NCBI GenBank assembly: GCA_035551995.1
Contig: DASZME010000058.1
Location: forward strand, 1 to 64,000
DNA from: RYN-428 sp035551995
GTDB lineage: Bacteria; Planctomycetota; Phycisphaerae; Tepidisphaerales; Tepidisphaeraceae
Direction of reading: 5' to 3'
Length of the DNA stretch: 64,000 nucleotides
Shown: positions 7,526 through 14,972 of the stretch, piece after piece
Layout of the letters: each line of letters starts with the position of its first letter
How positions within the stretch are numbered: position 1 is the first letter of the stretch
Made by a program: the position numbers and the translations under genes
The notes under the pieces: model-generated
What the model saw: the letters and a program-made list of their open reading frames with translations, nothing else
Database searches by the model: none
What the model was told of the DNA's origin: nothing

Positions 7526-7651
7526 CTTTGGTTAGTCCCCCTGTGACTGTTATGAATGTATAGGGTATCTCCCCTATGACAATGACATTCGTGCCGTTGT
7601 CTACAAATACAGTGCGTAACTATGAAACGATTTATCCCCCGGAAGCTGAAA

Positions 7652-9553
7652 CTACTTTTGCTCGTTTGCAATCTGTCTAAGGCGTGCTTTTGCGTCCTGA
7701 TACTTCCGATATACGTTGCTCCAATGGCATCCAAGCTCCGTCGCAAGCGATTGGGCGGCGGGAAGTGGTCCGGTCGCTGCCTTGTCTTGTTTTTGATTCC
7801 TTCTGTCGCCTCGCTCTCGACCTTGTTCGATGATCCCGCCTCGGCTCTCGATTTCTTGAACCCATTTCTTGGCGCTCCAGAATTCGGCCTCGTCAATCTT
7901 GCTTGGCATTTTGGTTGACGGTGCCATTAAGATCGCTTCTTCCCCCGAAAGCGTCATTTTGAAAAGCGTTGATATTTTCTCACTCCATGCCATTTTCATT
8001 TCGACGGTTTGGCCTGACGTGAAGGCGATGTTTGCCACAAGTCCACACATTCGCTTATGGCGGATGGTCCGGCCGTCAATCCGTGCGACCATGCGAGCAA
8101 TCAAGCTGCGAAGATTAAGGCGGTCGTCTTCCGTCAAAGCGTGGTTGGCGATGCTTTTCGCCATGCGAACGATCTGGCGGGCGGTGTCTGCCGGTCGATC
8201 CTCGGTTGTCGCCAGTTCCCCCCGCAATTCGTCCCGCCGGGATTTCAGGGCGGCGTGTTTGGCGTCCAGTTCATTCATCACTTCGACCAATGACACTGCA
8301 TTTGTTCCGGTGGTCACAAGTGCGGCTTTGATCTCGTTTCGGCGTTCGGCAACTCCCGCCATTTCGTGTTCGATGGCGTCAAGGTGACGGCTCAAGTCTG
8401 CGGTGCGGTCGCTGGCGTCGGTAAAGTCAATGCGGCCTTCCAGAAGCCAGACGAAAGCGATTTCAAAAAACGTAACTGGAATGCCAACGTATTCGGCTGC
8501 TCCCGGTCGTTTCTCGATTGCTGCTGTCGAAACGTATTTCTTGGTGCCGCTCCCTTTGTTGGCAATTTGCATGGTCGTTCCGTCGTTGCCGTTGAAGAAA
8601 ATTCCCCGGAACAGATTGACGAACCCGACGTTCGGGCCTCCGGTTCCCCGGTTGCGGCGCAAACGGGTTTGGACGGCGTTGAAAGTTCCCTCGTCGATGA
8701 TGGCGGGGTAATAGCCTTTGATCGGCTCACCTTCCGGCGTCCGGGTTTTCTTCCCCGTCGTGTATGTCAGAACATGCGGCTGGAATTCGCCGATTGCTGC
8801 CCGGTTGTGAAGAATCTTGGCGATATACGAACGGGTGTAGTACGGTTTGCGGCCAATGGCGGAAAGCTCATGGTTCGCCTTGCGCACAACGATCCCGGTT
8901 CCGAGTCCATCGGCTGCCCATTTGAAAATCTGAATAACCTGCGCCGCCTTCTCCGCATCGACGATGATCTTTCCATCAACGATCTTCAACCACATTGGAA
9001 GGCGGCGGGTAAGTGGTTTGTTTTCGTCCTTCATCTTCCGGCGTTTTTCCTTCCACGCCTGTCCAAGTCGGAAACTTTTCTTCTTCGATTCGTCATGGGC
9101 GGTGGCGAATTTGACAACGGCAATCATCAATTTTCCGGTGTCGATTTCACCTTTGCGGAATTCGTCGCCTGTGTTCAAGGTGACAACGGTAATGCCGCTG
9201 CGGATAATCGACAAAAACAAGTGAAGCGATTCTTCCGGCTCCTGCCGGCTGATGCGGTCCAGTTCCTCCACCAACAGAATTGATCCCGGTGGAACGGTTC
9301 CGGCCTTGACCAATTCAAGGAATGTCGCCAATGCGCCTTCGTTGGCGTTGCGGCCTCGATAGGCGCTGATACCCTTGTCGTCCAGACGGTCGGTAAGTTT
9401 GTGGCCGGTCTTTTCGCACCACTGTTCGGCAAGATCGGTTTGGCGGCGGGTGCTGTCGCCCTTCGCTTGCGTGGGCATACTGAATCGAAGATAAGAGATA
9501 ACGAGCGGGCGGGCGGTGTTAAGCTTGCGGGTCGTTGTCGCTGTCGTATTCAT
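7652..9553 (-). CDS. Large serine recombinase (integrase)
   Basis: A 633-residue site-specific recombinase. The resolvase domain spans about residues 15-160, with catalytic Ser25 in YLRFS and the active-site arginine cluster in LDRISRQ (residues 98-104). The recombinase domain covers about 185-300. The place normally taken by the zinc ribbon (about 313-360) has the usual hydrophobic frame but no cysteines. A coiled-coil-like region follows, and the C-terminal 60 residues add an HTH-like helix pair (SLATELGCHWSNVYRKYQDA). The start at 9553 has GAGG 7 bases upstream; the longer frame to 9643 runs into comM. It lies at the element boundary and is the likely integrase. Confidence 0.95.
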   Translation of the reverse strand: MNTTATTTRKLNTARPLVISYLRFSMPTQAKGDSTRRQTDLAEQWCEKTGHKLTDRLDDKGISAYRGRNANEGALATFLELVKAGTVPPGSILLVEELDRISRQEPEESLHLFLSIIRSGITVVTLNTGDEFRKGEIDTGKLMIAVVKFATAHDESKKKSFRLGQAWKEKRRKMKDENKPLTRRLPMWLKIVDGKIIVDAEKAAQVIQIFKWAADGLGTGIVVRKANHELSAIGRKPYYTRSYIAKILHNRAAIGEFQPHVLTYTTGKKTRTPEGEPIKGYYPAIIDEGTFNAVQTRLRRNRGTGGPNVGFVNLFRGIFFNGNDGTTMQIANKGSGTKKYVSTAAIEKRPGAAEYVGIPVTFFEIAFVWLLEGRIDFTDASDRTADLSRHLDAIEHEMAGVAERRNEIKAALVTTGTNAVSLVEVMNELDAKHAALKSRRDELRGELATTEDRPADTARQIVRMAKSIANHALTEDDRLNLRSLIARMVARIDGRTIRHKRMCGLVANIAFTSGQTVEMKMAWSEKISTLFKMTLSGEEAILMAPSTKMPSKIDEAEFWSAKKWVQEIESRGGIIEQGRERGDRRNQKQDKAATGPLPAAQSLATELGCHWSNVYRKYQDAKARLRQIANEQK

Positions 9554-9599
9554 CGGTTTGCCTCGTTCCATGAAATGCCAGTGTCTGGCGGTTTCGTTT

Positions 9600-9641
9600 T
9601 GGTAACTTACAACTGCCGGGGGTACTGTAGCGAATATTCTC
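9600..9641. other. Element-comM junction (att site region)
   Basis: The comM frame has a stop at 9603-9605 and then reads through a codon run that includes Ala-Gly-Gly (9615-9623), Thr-Val (9624-9629) and Ala-Asn-Ile-Leu (9630-9641) before the Walker A segment. In ComM proteins the normal residues here are Ala-Gly-Gly-His-Asn-(hydrophobic)3. The crossover therefore lies within this stretch, most likely near 9618-9632. The partner att site is outside the window. Confidence 0.6.
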
Positions 9642-10493
9642 ATGATCGGCCCGCCGGGGACGGGGAAGTCGATGTTGGCTTCGCGGATTCCGGGGATATT
9701 GCCGCCGCTGAGTCGGGGGGAGTCGCTGGAGACGACGCGGATTTATTCGGCGATGGGGTTGCTGCCGGATGGGGTGGCGTTGATGGATGAGCGGCCGGTG
9801 CGAACGCCGCACCATTCGGCGACGGCGCAGGCATTGGTCGGCGGCGGGACCATTCCGCGCCCGGGAGAGGTTTCGCTGGCGCATCATGGCGTGCTGTTTT
9901 TGGATGAATTGCCGGAGTTTTCGCGGCATGTTTTGGAGACGTTGCGGCAGCCGATCGAAGCCGGGGATGTTACCGTGGCGCGCGTGCATGGGTCCATCAA
10001 ATTTCCGGCCAAGTTTATGCTGGTGGCGGCGATGAATCCGTCGGCCAGCGGGTATGCGGCGGAAAACGCCAAGTCGCAACGGCGGGATAAATATCTCGCC
10101 AAGCTGAGCGGGCCGTTGCTGGATCGCATCGATATTCATGTCGAAGTGCCGGCGGTTCCGTATCGAGAACTCACCGGGCGGCACGCGGGAACCAGCAGCG
10201 CCAGCATGCGCGAACAGGTGCTTGCCGCGCGTGCGGCTCAATCGCGGCGTTTCGGGGAGACCGGCAACAACGCGAGGATGGATTCACGGCAGCTTAAACT
10301 GTTTTGTGAACTGAGCGATTCGTGCCTGTTATTGATGAAGCAGGCTATGGATGAAATGGGACTTAGCGCGCGAGCCTACGACAAAGTGAGACGGGTGGCG
10401 AGAACCATCGCCGACCTCGATCGTTCGGCGGGCATACAGGAACTGCACGTGGCGGAGGCGGTACAGTATCGATTGCTGGACCGGAAATTTTGA
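9642..10493 (+). pseudogene. comM: 3' fragment of comM/yifB (Mg-chelatase-like AAA+ protein)
   Basis: A 283-residue open fragment that begins at the Walker A motif (GPPGTGKS) and continues through VLFLDELPEF (Walker B), the sensor segment LLDRIDIHVEV and the C-terminal Mg-chelatase helical domain. The roughly 200 residues of the N-terminal LonC-like domain are missing because the phage-like element is inserted immediately upstream. Intact ComM/YifB is a hexameric branch-migration helicase that promotes recombination of incoming DNA. The residual ATG at 9642 could give a truncated product without function. Confidence 0.93.
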
Positions 10494-10500
10494 ACGCGTC

Positions 10501-11919
10501 CTACTGTGGAATGATGGGCGGCGCGTAACGCATCCCCGGCACCCCCTGGCTTGTCGGATGCTCATGAAGCGGCTTGGCGGGGTCGAGGGAAAAGGGATGA
10601 AAACATCCTTCGCTGGCCGAGAAAGCGCACAAGCCGTAGTGGGCGGAGATGGCGTAACTGACGCCATTTTCGACCGCAACGCCGGCGATTTGGAGGCCAG
10701 GGCCGACGTCGTTCACTTTCAGGGATTTGGGATCGAAACGATACCAGCGTTCGCCGGCGATGTAGAACAAATCGCCGAGGGGCAGAAAATCGCCGCCGCG
10801 CTCCGCGGGGATATCGGCCAGCCGCTTGAACCTTGAAACCGCGATACCCGTTTGGCCGACGGGGATCGCGTAGATGCGGTGATAGATGATGCTGTACAGG
10901 GCGCCATTCTCAGATCGACAGACTGCGTCGCGCTCCAGGGCGAAGGGCATCCATTCGGAGTCGGCGGAGGCTGTTTTTCGAGATGGCGAGGAGGACTCGC
11001 CGACGCCGTGGCCAACCACTCCCGGCACGGGGGCCAATCCTTCGGGTTCAGCGGGGCCGGCGGAAGCGGCGCTGGGCGCCCGCAACTTCGCTTCAAGCGT
11101 GCGCGCATTAATTTCGACGCTTGAAAACTTCGCCGCCAGCGGCCCTTTCACCAGTACCCACGCGCGTGAATCTTCATCAGGATCGGAAACGCTTGCGAAC
11201 GGGATCATGCGGACGGCCTCGAACCGCCATTTTCCCGCGCCGCCGTGAGCCTGCCAGCCGTCGGGCAGCTTGTCGCCGGAAGCGATGATGCCGACCTGTA
11301 TCGGCGAGGCGCTCTTTGCGTCATAGCTGACGCCGGCGACCCACGATTCCATCAGCGCCGGATCCTGCGCGCTTTTCCGCGATCCCAGGGCGACCAGCAG
11401 GCCCGGGGCGATCGCGGTGATCTGCATCGGCGTTTGCGACGCGGGCAAACCGCCGCCTTGGTCGATCTTGCCCAGCGATTTGCCGGAAGGATCGATCAGG
11501 AAGATGCCCTTGTTCAGCGACGAGATCCAAATATTTTTGCCGTCGGGAGCGGCGTCCAGAAAAGTGGCCGACTTGTCGTCCAGCGCGACATCAAGAATTC
11601 CCGGCTCCCTGTGGAGCATGACGCCGTTCTGCGTCACAAGCACGTCCAGCGCATCGCCGGCGCGTCGGAAGACCAACTCCAATTTTTCCGGCGATCGTTC
11701 GCTCTCCCACGTCGCCTTGCGGAAAGCGACGAAGCCGCCGCCTTTTGGCCGGACTTTGGCAGGGACGGTGTCCCATGAAATAGGCCCGATCGCCGCGTGT
11801 GGCGCGGGCGGCTGAGTCTTTGCGCGAGAATCCGCGCCCAAGGCGCCGGTGGACATCGCGATCATTACCGCTGCGCAACGCAACGGCCACCCCAAACGCC
11901 TCGCTCTGATTTGCGACAT
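10501..11919 (-). CDS. Exported hypothetical protein with propeller-like repeats
   Basis: A 472-residue protein. The ATG at 11919 gives a clear signal peptide (residues 1-27, ending ALGADS); the longer frame to 12132 lacks one. The body contains repeated strands such as DGKNIWISSLNKGIFLIDPSGK and GALYSIIYHRIYAIPV, as in beta-propellers with two-component-regulator-type blades, but no catalytic motif. The gene points toward the comM remnant and ends 8 bases from its stop. The function is unknown; likely periplasmic or surface. Confidence 0.75.
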   Translation of the reverse strand: MSQIRARRLGWPLRCAAVMIAMSTGALGADSRAKTQPPAPHAAIGPISWDTVPAKVRPKGGGFVAFRKATWESERSPEKLELVFRRAGDALDVLVTQNGVMLHREPGILDVALDDKSATFLDAAPDGKNIWISSLNKGIFLIDPSGKSLGKIDQGGGLPASQTPMQITAIAPGLLVALGSRKSAQDPALMESWVAGVSYDAKSASPIQVGIIASGDKLPDGWQAHGGAGKWRFEAVRMIPFASVSDPDEDSRAWVLVKGPLAAKFSSVEINARTLEAKLRAPSAASAGPAEPEGLAPVPGVVGHGVGESSSPSRKTASADSEWMPFALERDAVCRSENGALYSIIYHRIYAIPVGQTGIAVSRFKRLADIPAERGGDFLPLGDLFYIAGERWYRFDPKSLKVNDVGPGLQIAGVAVENGVSYAISAHYGLCAFSASEGCFHPFSLDPAKPLHEHPTSQGVPGMRYAPPIIPQ

Positions 11920-12153
11920 GTTTCCCCAGGCTATAAGACAGATGAATCGGCAAACGTGGCGTAAGTCTATCCAAAGTTCGAGGCGGATTGCAATGAGCGG
12001 CCCGCCTTTCACCCATCGCCTCTTTTGCCGCCGCGGTATGGTGGTCCAATGGCGCCCGAAGGGACCGGGCGACGACGTAATCAAGAACGTGGCCTCGGAA
12101 ATACGTGATCCGGCTATATGCAAATCCTCCAATCATTGGTTCAATAAGGATTC

Positions 12154-12990
12154 ATGATTCGGCATCAGCACGGCAACGAATATTTTCTCTTTACGCAGGA
12201 CGATCACGGCCGCTTTTCAGGCGCGCTGGCCGACCATTTCGGCAATCAACGCTTCGTGGCGCCCGAGCCAAGGAAGGCGGTTTTGGAGGCCGTCGCGATG
12301 CACGATCGCGGCTGGCCGGTGCACGATCATCTGCCGACGCTCAACGACAAGGGATTGCCGCTTCACGTTTTTGAAACGCCGATCTCGATCACGGCGCCGG
12401 TCTGGTCGGAATCGGTTCGGTTGGCGCGGGAAGTCGATTCCTACACCGCCTTTCTTGTCAGCCTGCATGTATTTCACCTGTCGGCGTTGTCGTACCAGCA
12501 TTATTCCGATCCGCAGCATCGGCAACGAAACGCCAAGTCGATTTTTGAGCTGAACAAGTTTCAGCAATCGCAGATCGAATTGCAGGAACAGTTTCGCCGG
12601 GAGATGGGGTTGCGCACCGATGTGCCGTTGGAACTGGGGCTGGCGCCGCGAGGAAACGGGGCGGCTGAAACATCGCTTCGATATAATTATCAACTTCTGA
12701 AGGCGATGGATCAGATCAGCCTTGGCGTGCTATGCAGCGGGCGCGTGTTCACCACGATCGAGGACGTGGCGCCGAGTCCGGGCGGCGATCCGTTGGAAAT
12801 TCACGTCGGATATCCGGCGGAGTGGATGGTGTCGATCACTCCATGGCCGTTTGACGTGGAGTCGATCGAAGCGGAGGCGCCGTTCCGGCGCGTGCCGGCG
12901 AGGGCGTATGCGAATGTCGAGGAGTTCAGAGCAATCTATTCCGCCGCCCCGCGGGAGACACAAGTCGTCAGGGTGATGAAGTCGGTTTAG
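12154..12990 (+). CDS. DUF3891 family protein
   Basis: A 278-residue protein with the DUF3891 N-terminal pattern: QDDHGRFSGALADHFG, then AMHDRGWPVHDHLPTLNDKG. The His and Asp residues (QDDH, MHDRGW) recall HD-type metal sites, but the family is not biochemically characterised to my knowledge. AAGGA precedes the ATG by 5 bases. It is divergent from the exported propeller-like gene. Confidence 0.8.
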   Translation: MIRHQHGNEYFLFTQDDHGRFSGALADHFGNQRFVAPEPRKAVLEAVAMHDRGWPVHDHLPTLNDKGLPLHVFETPISITAPVWSESVRLAREVDSYTAFLVSLHVFHLSALSYQHYSDPQHRQRNAKSIFELNKFQQSQIELQEQFRREMGLRTDVPLELGLAPRGNGAAETSLRYNYQLLKAMDQISLGVLCSGRVFTTIEDVAPSPGGDPLEIHVGYPAEWMVSITPWPFDVESIEAEAPFRRVPARAYANVEEFRAIYSAAPRETQVVRVMKSV

Positions 12991-13033
12991 AGCATATTCC
13001 GTGTTGGTGAGAGAGACGTGCCATCGGGAAACA

Positions 13034-13058
13034 CGCCCCGCAAGCGGGGCCGCTAAAC
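13034..13058 (+). repeat. REP-like palindromic repeat, copy 1
   Basis: A 25-base unit with the perfect hairpin GCCCCGCAAGCGGGGC followed by CGCTAAAC. An identical 25-base copy is at 14904-14928, partial inverted copies are at about 14847-14862 and 43001-43027. All copies are intergenic. Confidence 0.75.
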
Positions 13059-13189
13059 GAAGAAACAGTGCGCCAGTCTTAAAAATGCTCGAGGCGCGTC
13101 AGTGTTACGACGCGAGGCCACCAGCGCCGCTTTTAGAGTAGTTAGACCGACCGAAGCAGCTCGTTTTGCGGCCAAAGTAGACGGCTTCA

Positions 13190-13280
13190 TCAGGGCGATC
13201 GCTTTTGAATTTTTGCCCCTCCGGTTCCCTGCCCCGGCGTACCGGGAGAGGGGGTAAGACGCCAAAAGCGATTGCCCTGA
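13190..13280 (+). repeat. 91-bp MITE-like element, copy 1
   Basis: Terminal inverted repeats begin with TCAGGGCGATCGCTTTTG (13190-13207) and end with its near-complement (13263-13280). The interior contains a GC-rich palindrome around CGGCGTACCGGGAGAGGG. The whole unit recurs in reverse orientation at 34544-34634 with the same length. It contains no reading frame of note. It lies 6 bases before the stop codon of the DUF1501 gene. Confidence 0.8.
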
Positions 13281-13285
13281 CGGGT

Positions 13286-14788
13286 TCATGCGATGATCTG
13301 GGGTATCACCTCGCCGTGTACATCGGTCAGTCGTCGATCGATTCCGTTATTTCGAAAGGTTAATTGTTTGTGATCGATTCCAAGTTGCCGCAGGATGGTG
13401 GCATGGACGTCGTAGCAATAGGTCGGTCGCGACGGATCGGCGGGTTTGTAGGACCATTCGTCGCTTTGGCCGTGGGTCACGCCCCCTTTGATTCCGCCGC
13501 CGGCAAGCCAGTTGCTGAAAACGAAAGGGTTGTGGTCCCGGCCCTTGCTTCCCTGGCTGCATGGCATTCGGCCGAATTCGGTGGTCCAGAGAACGATGGT
13601 GTCTTCAAGCATCCCGCGCTGCTTGAGGTCTTTAATGAGCGCGGCGGCGCCATTGGCCATTCCCAACCCCAGCGGCCAATGATCACGGGCGATATCTTCG
13701 TGGCTGTCCCAGTTTCGACGTGGGAATCCGTTGTCGGCGCCGGACCATATTTGGACGAAGCGGACGCCCCGTTCGAGAAGACGCCGGGCGATCAGACAGT
13801 TGCGGCCGAAATTCCGCGACTCTTCGCCGGGGTTCATCGGGCCGTTGTATTTTCCGTCCGGTGTGTTGATGCCGTAGAGATCGAGAATGTGCCGGGGCTC
13901 GCCTTTGATGTCCAGCACGTCGGGCGCGGAAAGCTGCATCTTCGCGGCCAGTTCGTATGAATGAATCCGCGCGTCGAGCCGGGAATCGCCGGGGCGCTGG
14001 ACGGCGTGTTCGTGATTGATCCGCTCCAGCGCCGCGAGCACGTCCGATTCGCTGGAGGGATTGACGTAGCCACCGGCCGGCGGAAACAAGTCGGCGATGG
14101 GATTGGCGTTGCCGGGGCGGATCATCGTTCCCTGATGCTCGGCGGGGAGAAAACCGGCGCCCCAGTTGCGCGGGCCGTTGGGCGCGAAGCCGCGCGGATC
14201 GGGAAGGACGACAAACGTCGGAAGGTTTTCGCTCATGCTTCCAAGGCCATAGCTGACCCACGCCCCCATGGCGGGGAAACCGGGAAGCGTAAAGCCGGTG
14301 GCTTGCATGAACGTGGCCGGACCGTGCACGTTCGATTTGGAAACCATGTTGTGGATGAACGCCATGTCGTCGACGCAATCGCCCAGGGGCGCCACGCAAT
14401 CATTGATCATTTTTCCGCACTGGCCGTAGCGTTTCCAGGGCCAGGGCGACGCGAGCGTGCCGCCGGGACTGGATTGAAACAGATCGACCTTTTCGCCCGG
14501 GTCCCATTTTTGGCCATGCTGTTTGATGAGAAGCGGCTTGTAATCAAAGGTGTCGCACTGACTGGCGGCGCCGGACATGTAGAGTTGAATGACGCGCTTG
14601 GCCTTGGCGGGAAATTGCGTGCCGCCGTGTTGGTAGAGAACGCCGTGCGAGGGCGCCGAGTCGGCAAGCAGATTTTGGTTTCGGAGGAGAGCGGCAAGCG
14701 CGATTCCGCCCAGGCCGCCGCCCGAACGCCAAAGGAATTCGCGACGCGACTGCGGTCCGTTTTTATAGGCAGGAGACAGCGGCTTCAT
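13286..14788 (-). CDS. DUF1501 family protein, Tat-exported
   Basis: A 500-residue protein of the DUF1501 family, distantly related to sulfatase/alkaline-phosphatase folds. An N-terminal twin-arginine signal (SRREFLWRSGGGLGG, residues 14-28) marks it for export folded. Family hallmarks include VIQLYMSGAASQCDTFDYKP, HGPATFMQATG, a central WDSHEDIARDHWPLG, and the C-terminal TEFGRMPCSQGSKGRDHNP segment with His/Asp ligands. DUF1501 genes are almost always paired with DUF1549/DUF1553 genes, as here, where the partner lies 184 bases upstream in the same direction. The substrate is unknown. Confidence 0.92.
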   Translation of the reverse strand: MKPLSPAYKNGPQSRREFLWRSGGGLGGIALAALLRNQNLLADSAPSHGVLYQHGGTQFPAKAKRVIQLYMSGAASQCDTFDYKPLLIKQHGQKWDPGEKVDLFQSSPGGTLASPWPWKRYGQCGKMINDCVAPLGDCVDDMAFIHNMVSKSNVHGPATFMQATGFTLPGFPAMGAWVSYGLGSMSENLPTFVVLPDPRGFAPNGPRNWGAGFLPAEHQGTMIRPGNANPIADLFPPAGGYVNPSSESDVLAALERINHEHAVQRPGDSRLDARIHSYELAAKMQLSAPDVLDIKGEPRHILDLYGINTPDGKYNGPMNPGEESRNFGRNCLIARRLLERGVRFVQIWSGADNGFPRRNWDSHEDIARDHWPLGLGMANGAAALIKDLKQRGMLEDTIVLWTTEFGRMPCSQGSKGRDHNPFVFSNWLAGGGIKGGVTHGQSDEWSYKPADPSRPTYCYDVHATILRQLGIDHKQLTFRNNGIDRRLTDVHGEVIPQIIA

Positions 14789-14903
14789 CGCGCATCACTC
14801 CGGTTTGTGTCGAAATCGACGCAAATATCTGTTATTTGTAATGGCGGACCCGCTTGCGGGGCATGAACGCGCTACGCATATCAATTGATCGCGCTTCCCG
14901 ACG

Positions 14904-14928
14904 CGCCCCGCAAGCGGGGCCGCTAAAC
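14904..14928 (+). repeat. REP-like palindromic repeat, copy 2
   Basis: Identical over 25 bases to the unit at 13034-13058. It lies in the 184-base gap between the DUF1549 and DUF1501 genes, together with a partial inverted copy at about 14847-14862, so the pair could fold into a larger structure in the polycistronic mRNA. Confidence 0.75.
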
Positions 14929-14972
14929 AGCTTAGATCTTTGCGGGAAAAATATCGACATCGCAGCTCGTCC

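Larger units (their letters stand above)
1..9623. mobile_element. Phage-like element integrated in comM (right part; left end outside window)
   Basis: A block of minus-strand genes, visibly less GC-rich than the DNA to its right, runs from the left edge to the comM break. It carries a large serine recombinase at its right end, a P27-type small terminase, a collagen-like tail protein, an HNH nuclease and many short overlapping genes. This is the gene content of a temperate phage or phage relative. Large terminase, portal and capsid genes are not seen and would have to lie to the left. The right boundary is set by where the comM reading frame resumes (about 9606-9641); the exact crossover base cannot be fixed without the other end. 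Confidence 0.85.

Noticed and set aside
1..9623. Satellite (PICI-like) island in place of a prophage
   Set aside because: Cannot be decided: only one end is seen. A tail fibre gene and a small terminase favour a phage, so I keep the neutral term phage-like element.
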